DNA of 11,432 nt from contig VBLD01000095.1 in the NCBI GenBank assembly GCA_005879205.1, forward strand, positions 12,281 to 23,712, in the 5' to 3' direction. This document shows positions 1 through 6,199 of the stretch, one piece after another. Each line of letters starts with the position of its first letter. Within the stretch, counting starts at the first letter, position 1. Origin of the DNA: Deltaproteobacteria bacterium. Its GTDB lineage: Bacteria; Desulfobacterota; Binatia; DP-6. The position numbers and the translations under genes are program-made. The notes beneath the pieces were generated by a model that was not told the DNA's origin, searched no databases, and worked only from the letters and a program-made list of their open reading frames with translations.

Positions 1-2
1 AA

Positions 3-39
3 GCGGCCGTCCGTGCACGGAGGCCGCGACCGTGAGCGC
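3..39 (+). repeat. GC-rich palindromic repeat, copy 1
   Basis: Bases 3-28 are identical to 82-107. After a 2-base mismatch the next nine bases (CGTGAGCGC) also match, so the unit is 37 bases with a 79-base period. The unit is itself a near-palindrome: outer arms GCGGCC and GGCCGC flank the perfect 10-base palindrome CCGTGCACGG, with small asymmetric bulges between. It could form a strong hairpin in DNA or RNA, or present a two-fold symmetric protein site. The window starts two bases before this copy, so more copies could lie to the left. Confidence 0.75.
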
Positions 40-81
40 ACCCGTGACGGTCGCAGGCACCCGGAACGCGACGCGCGCCAG

Positions 82-118
82 GCGGCCGTCCGTGCACGGA
101 GGCCGCGCGCGTGAGCGC
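82..118 (+). repeat. GC-rich palindromic repeat, copy 2
   Basis: This is the second copy of the unit at 3-39, with 35 of 37 positions identical. Similarity ends after 118. The 12-base core GGCCGTCCGTGC also occurs once in inverted orientation at 299-310, in the predicted 5' leader of the tRNA. That third match may be chance in such GC-rich DNA. Confidence 0.75.
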
Positions 119-160
119 GCACGCCGGCCGACGGGGGTCTGGGGGCATCGGAGGAGCGCA

Positions 161-177
161 GCGCGGCGGAGCCGCGC
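161..177. repeat. Perfect 7-bp hairpin with 3-base loop
   Basis: GCGCGGC (161-167), a 3-base loop GGA, then GCCGCGC (171-177). It lies 28 bases beyond the 3' end of the minus-strand tRNA-Val. It could be a pause, processing or weak termination structure for that transcript, but no U-run follows in either direction, so I do not call it a terminator. Confidence 0.45.
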
Positions 178-204
178 GAGCACCGCACGGGCCTCCAGAC
201 GGAA

Positions 205-278
205 TGGTCGCACGTGGACTCGAACCACGGGCCTCCTGCATGTGAGGCAGGCGCTCTAACCAGCTGAGCTATGCGACC
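205..278 (-). tRNA. tRNA-Val (anticodon CAC)
   Basis: Read on the minus strand, the 74 bases fold into a full cloverleaf. The acceptor stem GGTCGCA pairs with TGCGACC and is followed by discriminator A. The D-arm is GCTC/GAGC. The anticodon stem CCTGC/GCAGG encloses the loop CTCACAT, giving anticodon CAC, which reads the valine codon GTG. The variable loop has 5 bases. The T-arm CGTGG/CCACG carries the TTCGAGT loop. The 3' CCA is not encoded: the bases after the discriminator are TTCC, so CCA would be added enzymatically. A CAC valine tRNA fits a GC-rich genome with heavy GTG codon use. Confidence 0.97.
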
Positions 279-312
279 AGGAGCGCGGTCGGCTCACCGC
301 ACGGACGGCCCG

Positions 313-341
313 CTCCTACTCGAATCATCCCGGAGCGTCAA
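313..341 (-). promoter_or_regulatory. Putative sigma-70 promoter of tRNA-Val
   Basis: On the minus strand, TTGACG (341-336) is followed by a 17-base spacer and then TAGGAG (318-313). The -35 matches 5 of 6 consensus positions and the -10 matches 3 of 6. A very GC-rich discriminator follows, as is usual at stable-RNA promoters under stringent control. Transcription would start near 306 and give a leader of about 28 bases before the tRNA at 278. The placement is consistent, but the weak -10 makes this a prediction. Confidence 0.5.
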
Positions 342-350
342 ACGCGGCTT

Positions 351-713
351 GTGACTCGCGGGCCCGCGCCGTACCTTCGTCCTGTGCGGGTTCACGCGGC
401 ACCGTTGCTTCTCGTCCTCGCGGCGGCGTGGCCGTGTTGCGCTGTTGAACCGGCACCGAACGTCGACGCGATCGTGCCGGTGCCACCCGTGGAACACGAG
501 CGGCTCCACTACTTCGGACGGCGCTACCACCACCTCCTCCCCGGCACCGTGACCATCGACCGATCGCCGTACGCCTGCGACGTCGACGGACGCCGCTTCA
601 CGCAGGGTGACGACTTCGTGGCCCACCTCCGCGCCGCCCACCACGCGTCGCCCGCCGACATCCCCGACCTCCTGATCGTCCGCGACGGGATCGTTCACTT
701 CCCCGGCCGTTGA
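351..713 (+). CDS. Small exported protein with C2H2-zinc-finger-like motif
   Basis: I do not recognise a named family. The 120-residue frame has strong G/C third positions, supporting a real gene. Residues about 13-31 form a hydrophobic stretch (PLLLVLAAAW) followed by CCA, which resembles an export signal cleaved near A31. The lipobox is not canonical. The mature part contains Y74-x-C76-xx-D79-xxx-F83-x5-F89-xx-H92-x4-H97. This is the spacing of a C2H2 zinc finger with the second cysteine replaced by aspartate. The C-terminus (IPDLLIVRDGIVHF) looks like a beta-rich segment. The start is uncertain: GTG at 351 has a GGAG 15 bases upstream, which is too far to be convincing, and in-frame GTG at 384 would give a shorter, more ordinary signal peptide. 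It is followed by the response regulator gene on the same strand, 66 bases downstream. Function is unknown. Confidence 0.72.
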   Translation: MTRGPAPYLRPVRVHAAPLLLVLAAAWPCCAVEPAPNVDAIVPVPPVEHERLHYFGRRYHHLLPGTVTIDRSPYACDVDGRRFTQGDDFVAHLRAAHHASPADIPDLLIVRDGIVHFPGR

Positions 714-779
714 CGGAGCGAGCGCTCGTCGCGCTTGCTGGAGGTCGTGGCTCTCAGTAGAGAGGTGAGGCTCCACAGC

Positions 780-1169
780 ATGCCTCCCGCCCCTCACCAG
801 CATTGCGTTCTGGTAATCGAAGACGATTACGCGACGCGCGACAGCATCACCCAGGCGCTGGCCAGCGAGGGCTTCCGGGTCCTCGGCAGCGGCGACGGCG
901 CCGACGCGCTCGCGAAGCTCGCCACGGTTCAACCCTGCCTGATCCTCCTGGACCTCATGATGCCACGGATGGACGGGTGGCAATTCATGGAGGAGCTCCG
1001 CGTTCATCCGGGCTTCTCCCGCATTCCCGTGGTGGTGGTCTCCGCCTACGGCACCCGCGACGGCGTTCGCTCGGTCGGCGCGGCGGACTATTTGAGAAAA
1101 CCCTTTGAATTCCCCGTTTTACTCGATTTCGTCGGACGCTATTGCCGGCTGGGGTGCGAGACTTATTGA
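780..1169 (+). CDS. Single-domain response regulator (CheY-like receiver)
   Basis: This is a phospho-receiver protein of 129 residues with no output domain. It should accept phosphate from a histidine kinase or phosphotransferase and act through protein contacts in the cytoplasm. The receiver signature is complete: acidic pair D15-D16 after strand 1 (VLVIEDD), phosphoacceptor D58 (LLDLMMPRMDG), S88 at the switch position (VVVVSAYG), and K107-P108. The ATG at 780 is chosen because a purine-rich AGGTGAGG lies about 9 bases upstream and the receiver fold begins at C9-V-L-V. The upstream TTG at 735 would only add an unconserved tail. No histidine kinase is in the window, so the partner is unknown. 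The phasin-like gene follows 66 bases later behind its own promoter-like sequence. Confidence 0.93.
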   Translation: MPPAPHQHCVLVIEDDYATRDSITQALASEGFRVLGSGDGADALAKLATVQPCLILLDLMMPRMDGWQFMEELRVHPGFSRIPVVVVSAYGTRDGVRSVGAADYLRKPFEFPVLLDFVGRYCRLGCETY

Positions 1170-1194
1170 CACATAACGCACTGCGTAGTAGCCA
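1166..1194 (+). promoter_or_regulatory. Putative promoter of the phasin-like gene
   Basis: A perfect TTGACA (1166-1171) overlaps the stop codon of the response regulator. After a 17-base spacer comes TAGCCA (1189-1194), a weak -10. Predicted initiation near 1201 would leave a leader of about 35 bases carrying the strong AGGAGG at 1221-1226. The perfect -35 in a 66-base intergenic gap makes it plausible, while the poor -10 keeps confidence moderate. Confidence 0.4.
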
Positions 1195-1235
1195 CACGTG
1201 TTCACCCCAGCCCCTTTACAAGGAGGATAGGCGTA

Positions 1236-1640
1236 ATGGCAGAAGCCATGCCGCGCAGTGCGCGTATCTCGCTGAAGGACGTTCGCGCGTCCGTGAAGCG
1301 CATGCAGACTGAAGGCGAGCGTCTCGTGGGCCGCATCCGGCGGGACGCCCAGACGCTGATCTCGCGCACGCGGCGCGAGGCCGTGACGGATCTTCTCGGC
1401 GATGCGCGGAAGTTCGAGCAGGCGATTCGCAAGCGGGCAGAGAAGACCATCCAGGACATCGAGGGTCGGCGCGCGCGCATCATCGCGTCGCTCGAGGAGC
1501 AGGCGAGCCGCCTCGTCGAGACGGTCGTCAAGCGCCTCAACCTCGTGACCGAGGACGAGGTGAAGGATCTCCGCAAGCGGATCGCCCACCTCGAGCGGCG
1601 GCTCGATCAGCTCGCAGCAGGCAAGGAGAAGGCGGCCTGA
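1236..1640 (+). CDS. Phasin-like / PHA granule-associated coiled-coil protein
   Basis: This 134-residue protein is basic and almost entirely alpha-helical. Residues about 10-100 are rich in Arg, Glu, Ala and Val, with no Cys and no membrane segment. Residues 106-126 form a clear coiled coil with V109, L112, I116, L119, L123 and L126 at heptad a/d positions. A central amphipathic helical region followed by 'TEDEVKDLRKRIAHLERRLDQL' type heptads is the layout of phasins and poly(hydroxyalkanoate) granule-associated proteins, which coat storage granules and oligomerise through the C-terminal coil. The start is firm, with AGGAGG at 1221-1226 nine bases before the ATG. No PHA synthase or depolymerase is in the window, so the granule role is inferred from architecture. 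A general coiled-coil or nucleoid-binding role is possible. It converges on hyuB with 3 bases between stop codons. Confidence 0.75.
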   Translation: MAEAMPRSARISLKDVRASVKRMQTEGERLVGRIRRDAQTLISRTRREAVTDLLGDARKFEQAIRKRAEKTIQDIEGRRARIIASLEEQASRLVETVVKRLNLVTEDEVKDLRKRIAHLERRLDQLAAGKEKAA

Positions 1641-1643
1641 CGA

Positions 1644-3212
1644 TCAGCGACGACGCCGGGGGCGGCCGAAACCGCCGCCGCCGGGCGTCTCGATGCGAAG
1701 GCGATCGCCAACCTCCACGCTGAAGCTCGCCTTGGCCGCGATGCGTCGGGCGCGGCCGCCGCGAATGAGCAGATCACGACCCGGCGCGCCCGCTTCACCG
1801 CCCGCGAGCCCGTAGGGCGGGATGCGCCTGCGCTCGGCCAGGAGGCTCACCTCGGCGGGCGCGAGGAACTCGAGCTCGCGCACGACGCCGTCTCCACCAC
1901 GATGGCGACCACGACCACCCGAGCCGCGCCGCACGGCTTGCCGCCGGACGCGTAGCGGGTAGTAAGCCTCGAGCGCCTCGACGGGCGTATTCATCGTGTT
2001 CGTCATGTGCGTGTGCACGGCCGACAGACCGGCGCCACCGGGACCCGCGCCCGCGCCGCCCGCCAGCGTCTCGTAGTACGCGAAGGAGCGGCCCTCGATG
2101 ACGCCGCCGAGCGCCAGGTTGTTCATGGTGCCGGCGCTCGCCGCGGGAATGCGCGCCGGCAGCGCGCGCGCCAATGCCCGCAGCAGGACGTCGACGATAC
2201 GCTGCGAGGTCTCGACGTTCCCGCCCGCCACAGCCGCCGGGAAGCGCGCGTGAACGATCGACCCCTCGGGCGCGACGATGCGGAGCGGCCACGCGAGCCC
2301 TTCGTTCGGCGGGATGGGCTCGGGCGCAAGCGCGGTGAAGACGTAGAGGACCGCTGACCGGGTGACCGCGAAGTTCGCGTTCACGGGTCCTCGCGTCTGC
2401 GACGCGGAGCCCGTGAAGTCGACGCGCGCCTTGCCCCGCCCGATCGCGATCGCCACCGCGATCGGGATGCGCTCCGTGCCGAGACCGTCGTCGTCGAGCA
2501 GGTCGCGCGCCCGGTAGACGCCGGGCGGAATGCGCGCCAGGCTCGCCCGCATGAGCGCGGCCGAATACGTCTGGAGCGCCGCCATCTGGCGGGCGAGGCG
2601 GCGGACCCCGCCGGTGCGCGTCACGAGCGCGCCGAGCCGATCCATACCGACGCGCAGCGCGGCCCACTGCGCCATGAGATCGCCCTCCCGCTCCTCGCGC
2701 ACGCGCGTGTTCGCGAGGAAGAGCGAGAGCACCTCGGGCTGCGGGCGCCCGCCCGCGATCAAACGGACCGGGGGCAGCCGGAAGCCCTCCTGGAAGATCG
2801 AGGTGGCGAGCGGCATCGAGCCGGGGGCCATGCCGCCGATGTCGGCGTGATGAGCGCGGTTGGCGACGTACGCGAAGGGGCGGCGGGCCGCGGGCAGGAA
2901 GACCGGCGCCACCACCGTCACGTCGGGCAGATGCGTTCCGCCTGCGAACGGGTCATTCAGAACCGCGACGTCACCGGGGCCGAGCGGCACGCTCGCGATC
3001 GCCGCGCGCACGGAGAGCGGCGTCGACCCCAGGTGGACGGGAATGTGCGCCGCCTGCGCGACCAGGTTGCCGCGCGCATCGAAGACCGCGCACGAGAAGT
3101 CGCGGCGCTCCTTGATGTTGGGCGAGAGCGCCGTGCGTCCGAGCACGACGCCCATCTCCTCCGCGACGGCCGCCAGACGTTGATTGGCGATGGCGAGCGT
3201 GACGGCGTCCAT
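1644..3212 (-). CDS. hyuB: Hydantoinase B / oxoprolinase family subunit (HyuB)
   Basis: This is the catalytic-type subunit that works with HyuA in ATP-dependent opening of cyclic amides (N-methylhydantoin, 5-oxoproline) or, in relatives, carboxylation of ketones. At 522 residues it has normal family length. Diagnostic stretches in order: the N-terminal helix and RTALSPNIKERRDFSCAVFD (26-45); HIPVHLG (56-62); LNDPFAGGTHLPDV (85-98); the histidine motif NRAHHADIGG (118-127); FTGSASQTRGPVNAN (266-280); GGNVETSQRIVD (330-341); THMTNTMNTPVEALE (401-415); and a C-terminal GGGGFGRP (511-518). The ATG at 3212 is chosen over upstream in-frame starts because it shares one base with the hyuA stop codon (TGATG), has GGAG 8 bases upstream, and the conserved family N-terminus begins there. 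The overlap implies translational coupling and equal subunit synthesis. The true substrate cannot be read from sequence. Confidence 0.95.
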   Translation of the reverse strand: MDAVTLAIANQRLAAVAEEMGVVLGRTALSPNIKERRDFSCAVFDARGNLVAQAAHIPVHLGSTPLSVRAAIASVPLGPGDVAVLNDPFAGGTHLPDVTVVAPVFLPAARRPFAYVANRAHHADIGGMAPGSMPLATSIFQEGFRLPPVRLIAGGRPQPEVLSLFLANTRVREEREGDLMAQWAALRVGMDRLGALVTRTGGVRRLARQMAALQTYSAALMRASLARIPPGVYRARDLLDDDGLGTERIPIAVAIAIGRGKARVDFTGSASQTRGPVNANFAVTRSAVLYVFTALAPEPIPPNEGLAWPLRIVAPEGSIVHARFPAAVAGGNVETSQRIVDVLLRALARALPARIPAASAGTMNNLALGGVIEGRSFAYYETLAGGAGAGPGGAGLSAVHTHMTNTMNTPVEALEAYYPLRVRRQAVRRGSGGRGRHRGGDGVVRELEFLAPAEVSLLAERRRIPPYGLAGGEAGAPGRDLLIRGGRARRIAAKASFSVEVGDRLRIETPGGGGFGRPRRRR

Positions 3213-5155
3213 CAGGTTCGCTCCAGCACGAGTCCCGCGGTCCGGTCGACGTGCAGGCGCCAGCCCGGCGGCACGACCGTCGTCGCGCTGTACTCGCACA
3301 CGATCACCGGGCCGCGCACGGCCCAGCCGACCGCCAGGTCGGCACGCCGGTAGACGGCCGTCGGCGCCGAGCCTTCGGGGAAGACGACGCGCCGCGTGGC
3401 GATGGACGACGGCCGTCGGGCTCGCCGCGGCAGCGGGTCATCGGGTGGCCGCCGCGCTCCGCCACGCACCCGGACCCGGAGCGCCACCACCTCCAGCGGG
3501 CGCCGAGCGTCGGCGTGACCGAAGAGCGCGGCGTGCCGGCGGCGGAAGGCCGCACGCCATCCCGCACCGTAGGGGACCTGGACCTCGTACGCCTGCCCGA
3601 CGTAGCGCACGTCGAGGGCACGCTCGAGGACCCGCCGCGCGAGAGCCTCGCGTCGGACCTCGCGGGCGACGGTGCGCTCCAGGCGACGGAAGTGGCGGCC
3701 GACGGCGGCCTGCGTGGGTTCGACCGCGCGCAGCGTCACCGTGAAGTCGCGGATCGTCTCCGCCGCGAGCACACCCCAGGCCGACAGCAGTCCCGGATGC
3801 CGTGGCACGTAGACGCGCGCGAGCCCGAGGTCCGCCGCCAGCTCGGCGGCATGCGCGCCGCCCGCGCCGCCGAAGGCCACCAGGGTGAAGTCGCGCGGGT
3901 CGTGCCCGCGCTCGATCGTGATCACGCGCACCGCGCGCTCCATGGTGGCAGTCGCGACGCGCACGATCCCCGCGGCGGCGTCCTCGATCGAGCGGCCGAG
4001 ACGACGGGCGAGCGGCGCGATCGCCGCCACGGCGCGCCCGCGGTCGACGCGGAGCGCGCCGCCCAGGAACTCGGTCTCGACGAGCCGACCGAGCACGAGG
4101 TTGGCGTCGGTCACCGTCGGTCCGGTGCCCCGACCGTAGCACGCCGGGCCGGGATCGGCGCCCGCACTCTCGGGGCCGACGCGCAGCGCGCCGCCGGCAT
4201 CCAGCCGCGCCAGCGAGCCGCCGCCGGCGCCCACCGTGTGGATGTCGAGCGCCGGGACGCGCACCGGCAGGCCATCGATGCTGGTCTCCGCACGGTAGGC
4301 AAGCCGGCCCTCGACCAGGCTCACGTCGGTCGACGTGCCACCCATGTCGAGCGTCACGATCGGCCCGAGCCCGGCGCGACGCGCTGCCGCCACGGCGCCG
4401 ACCACGCCGCCCGCGGGGCCGGAGAGGATCGTGCGCACCGGTTCCGCCGCCGCCGTCCGGGCGGTCACCAGCCCACCGCTCGACTGCATCACGCGGAGTC
4501 CACCCGACGCGGCGCGGGCGAGCGTCCCCAGATGACGCGTCATCGCCGGGCCGACGTAGGCGTTGACCACCACCGTCGCGGTGCGCTCGTACTCCCGGTG
4601 CTCGCGCACCAGGCGATGGGAGAGCGTGAGATGGACGCCGCGGGCAGCGAGCGCCCGCCCGATGAGCCGTTCGTGCCGCGGGGCGGCGTAGCTGTGCAAC
4701 AGGCTCACCGCGACCGCGTCGGGGCGGCGCCGCAGCACCGCCTCGACCAGGCGGACGACGGCACGGCGGTCGAGCCGCCGCTCGACCCGGCCGTCGGCGA
4801 GTATCCTCTCCGCCACCCCGAGCCGCCGTGTGCGCGGCACGAGCGGGGGCGGCCGACGTGGCTCGAGGTCATAGAGCGACGGACGCACCTGCCGGCCGAT
4901 CTCGATGACGTCCTCGAAGCCGGCCGTCGTGACGAGGACGACGCGCGCGCCGCGGCGCTCGAGGAGCGCGTTGGTGGCGACCGTGGTGCCGTAGTGCAGG
5001 CCGGCGGTTCGCCGGTCGATCGCGAGGGCTCGGAGACCGTCGCGAACCGCGCGCCCCGGGTCGTCGCGCGTCGAGTGGAGCTTGGCCACCCGGATGCGGC
5101 CACCGACCAGCGCCACGAGGTCCGTGAAGGTGCCTCCCGTGTCGACCCCGATCAC
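3212..5155 (-). CDS. hyuA: Hydantoinase A / oxoprolinase family subunit (HyuA)
   Basis: This ATP-dependent partner of HyuB has an ASKHA (acetate kinase/Hsp70-type) ATPase fold and is probably cytoplasmic. The phosphate-1 motif is at the extreme N-terminus (IGVDTGGTFTDLV, 2-14), followed by HYGTTVATNALLE (54-66), VMQSSGGLVTA (222-232), LSGPAGGVVGA (244-254), the second nucleotide motif TLDMGGTSTDVSLVEG (268-283), HTVGAGGGS (306-314), GADPGPACYGRG (332-343) and VAFGGAGGAHA (426-436). The C-terminal domain ends with VYRRADLAVG...GPVIVCEYSATTVVPPGW, typical of the family. At 647 residues it is slightly shorter than many relatives. The start is a GTG placed right before the conserved IGVD, 26 bases after the fmdB-like stop codon. 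No good ribosome site is visible, so a slightly different start is possible. The family covers 5-oxoprolinase, N-methylhydantoinase and acetone or acetophenone carboxylase, and the exact activity is unresolved. Confidence 0.95.
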   Translation of the reverse strand: MIGVDTGGTFTDLVALVGGRIRVAKLHSTRDDPGRAVRDGLRALAIDRRTAGLHYGTTVATNALLERRGARVVLVTTAGFEDVIEIGRQVRPSLYDLEPRRPPPLVPRTRRLGVAERILADGRVERRLDRRAVVRLVEAVLRRRPDAVAVSLLHSYAAPRHERLIGRALAARGVHLTLSHRLVREHREYERTATVVVNAYVGPAMTRHLGTLARAASGGLRVMQSSGGLVTARTAAAEPVRTILSGPAGGVVGAVAAARRAGLGPIVTLDMGGTSTDVSLVEGRLAYRAETSIDGLPVRVPALDIHTVGAGGGSLARLDAGGALRVGPESAGADPGPACYGRGTGPTVTDANLVLGRLVETEFLGGALRVDRGRAVAAIAPLARRLGRSIEDAAAGIVRVATATMERAVRVITIERGHDPRDFTLVAFGGAGGAHAAELAADLGLARVYVPRHPGLLSAWGVLAAETIRDFTVTLRAVEPTQAAVGRHFRRLERTVAREVRREALARRVLERALDVRYVGQAYEVQVPYGAGWRAAFRRRHAALFGHADARRPLEVVALRVRVRGGARRPPDDPLPRRARRPSSIATRRVVFPEGSAPTAVYRRADLAVGWAVRGPVIVCEYSATTVVPPGWRLHVDRTAGLVLERT

Positions 5156-5181
5156 GGCGAGGCGCGCGGCGCGCTGCCGGC

Positions 5182-5526
5182 TCAGGAGCTGTTCTTCGCC
5201 GGCGTGTCGCCCGAGGAGCTGGTCTTTGCCGGGGTGTTGCTCGACTCGGTGCTCGTCGTGTTCTTCGACTCCCCGCCGGCGTCGGACGCACTCCCCGAGC
5301 CCGAGGCGGCGTCGGACGATTCCTTCTTCGGGGGGCCGTTACCCGAGCCGGCGCGGGCGTAATCCGTCGCGTACCAACCCGTGCCCTTCAGCTGGAAGCT
5401 GGTGCTCGAAATGAGGCGCCGGACCTTTCGCTGGCACTTCGGGCACCGCTCGAGCGGAGCATCGGTGATGCGCTGCATCTCCTCGAAGATGCCGCATTGC
5501 TCGCAGCGGTACTCGTAGATCGGCAT
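5182..5526 (-). CDS. FmdB-family zinc ribbon protein
   Basis: Residues 1-42 are a classical FmdB/CxxC_CxxC_SSSS regulatory-type zinc ribbon: MPIYEYRCEQCG at the N-terminus, then C28-P-K-C31, giving four zinc ligands C8, C11, C28 and C31. It is followed by VRRLISSTSFQLKGTGWYATDY (35-56), also typical of the family. Residues about 60-114 are a low-complexity tail rich in Ser, Gly, Thr, Asn and Lys, with two TPAK elements, probably disordered. FmdB is named from a regulator-like protein of formamidase expression in a methylotroph, but most members are uncharacterised. Its position, 9 bases after the DUF167 gene and 26 before hyuA, puts it at the junction between the housekeeping genes and the amide-hydrolase pair. 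A regulatory role for hyuAB is only a guess. Confidence 0.93.
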   Translation of the reverse strand: MPIYEYRCEQCGIFEEMQRITDAPLERCPKCQRKVRRLISSTSFQLKGTGWYATDYARAGSGNGPPKKESSDAASGSGSASDAGGESKNTTSTESSNTPAKTSSSGDTPAKNSS

Positions 5527-5535
5527 GGCAGCCGT

Positions 5536-5871
5536 CTAATCATGCCTCGTGGGGCAGTCAACGGAAAGTGCGGCACCCAACCGGGCGCGGACCGCCTCCG
5601 GGTCGAGACCCTCCACACGCACCCGCTTGTCGCGACCGCGGGCGCCGGCGGCGATCGCGACCGCCGCGGGCCGCACGGCGAGTGCGCGGGCGATTACGGC
5701 CACCAGCTCGCGGTTGGCCGCGCCCTCGACGGGCGGGGCGGTCAGCCGGACGGCCAGGGCGTGGCCCCGCACCCCGGTGATCCCGGCCCGGGCGGCGCGA
5801 GGCGTCACGCGGACGGCGAGAACGGTGCCGGAGGCGTAGGCCCGAGCCCAATCGTCGTCGTCAGACGCCAT
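5536..5871 (-). CDS. DUF167 / YggU family protein
   Basis: This 111-residue small alpha/beta protein matches the DUF167 (YggU) family: strand VLAVRVTPRAARAGITGV (17-34), ALAVRLTAPPVEGAANREL (38-56), then the helix and GARGRDKRVRVEGL toward the C-terminus, where the family has a G-x-x-x-x-x-K motif. The biochemical role is unknown. Structures of relatives show a compact single domain. The first 10 residues are acidic (DDDD) and variable. The ATG at 5871 lies inside the end of yggT, with an 11-base overlap. That is the usual arrangement, since YggT and DUF167 genes are frequent neighbours in bacteria. The stop is followed after 9 bases by the zinc-ribbon gene. Confidence 0.92.
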   Translation of the reverse strand: MASDDDDWARAYASGTVLAVRVTPRAARAGITGVRGHALAVRLTAPPVEGAANRELVAVIARALAVRPAAVAIAAGARGRDKRVRVEGLDPEAVRARLGAALSVDCPTRHD

Positions 5872-6190
5872 GTAGATGCCCGGATATCCCGCCCACCCGC
5901 AGGGACAGATCGAAGAGGCTCTTCACCACCAGCATCCTGGTGAATTGGATGCCGATCATGAGCACGAGCGGCGAGAGGTCGAAGCCGCCGGCCACCACGA
6001 AAGGGAGGCGGCGCCGGATGTGATAGAGCACCGGCTCCGTCACACCGTAGAGGAAGCGGACGATCGGGTTGCGCGGGTCGGGGTTCACCCACGAGAGGAG
6101 TGCCGAGATCAATACGATCCAGAAGTAGATACTCAGCAGGCTATCCAACGTAAAGGCGATCGCCTGGATGAAGTTCTCGAGCAGGAACAT
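5861..6190 (-). CDS. yggT: YggT family integral membrane protein
   Basis: This 109-residue inner-membrane protein has two hydrophobic segments, about residues 8-34 and 70-92. They flank the conserved loop SWVNPDPRNPIVRFLYGVTEP (33-53) and an Arg-rich LYHIRRRLP (55-63), the family signature. The role of the family is not firmly known. It has been linked to osmotic or potassium stress and, in photosynthetic organisms (YlmG/Ycf19), to division or nucleoid distribution. It starts 9 bases after the proC stop and overlaps DUF167 by 11 bases, so it is translated as part of the operon. No strong ribosome site is visible in front of the ATG. Confidence 0.95.
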   Translation of the reverse strand: MFLLENFIQAIAFTLDSLLSIYFWIVLISALLSWVNPDPRNPIVRFLYGVTEPVLYHIRRRLPFVVAGGFDLSPLVLMIGIQFTRMLVVKSLFDLSLRVGGISGHLHGV

Positions 6191-6199
6191 CGCCGTCCG

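Larger units (their letters stand above)
1..204. other. Non-coding GC-rich region downstream of tRNA-Val
   Basis: No convincing gene is visible. The open frames here translate to Arg-rich, low-complexity sequence without a recognisable domain, and one of them runs straight through the tRNA. The stretch holds two copies of a palindromic repeat (3-39 and 82-118) and a perfect 7-bp hairpin (161-177). It lies 3' of the minus-strand tRNA, so it could contain its termination or processing signals, but I see no T-rich tract typical of an intrinsic terminator. Confidence 0.6.

Noticed and set aside
3..118. Possible CRISPR repeats
   Set aside because: There are only two copies, the unit is GC-rich with palindromic arms, the single interval between exact cores is 53 bases, and no cas gene is present.
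161..177. Intrinsic terminator of the tRNA
   Set aside because: The stem is strong, but no T-run follows in either direction.
205..278. tRNA-Val as an integration site for a mobile element
   Set aside because: I saw no integrase gene and no second copy of the tRNA 3' end within the window.
735..763. Promoter TTGCTG, 17 bases, TAGAGA in front of the response regulator
   Set aside because: Both hexamers match only 3 of 6 positions, and the predicted start near 770 would cut off the likely ribosome-binding sequence, so I do not call it.
294..1007. 237-residue minus-strand open frame opposite the exported protein and the response regulator
   Set aside because: It is antisense to a clear receiver domain, has no recognisable domain, and is explained by high GC content.
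3251..5362. 703-residue plus-strand open frame opposite hyuA
   Set aside because: hyuA on the other strand is an unmistakable family member along its whole length; the plus-strand product is Arg/His/Asp-rich without domain features, a shadow frame.
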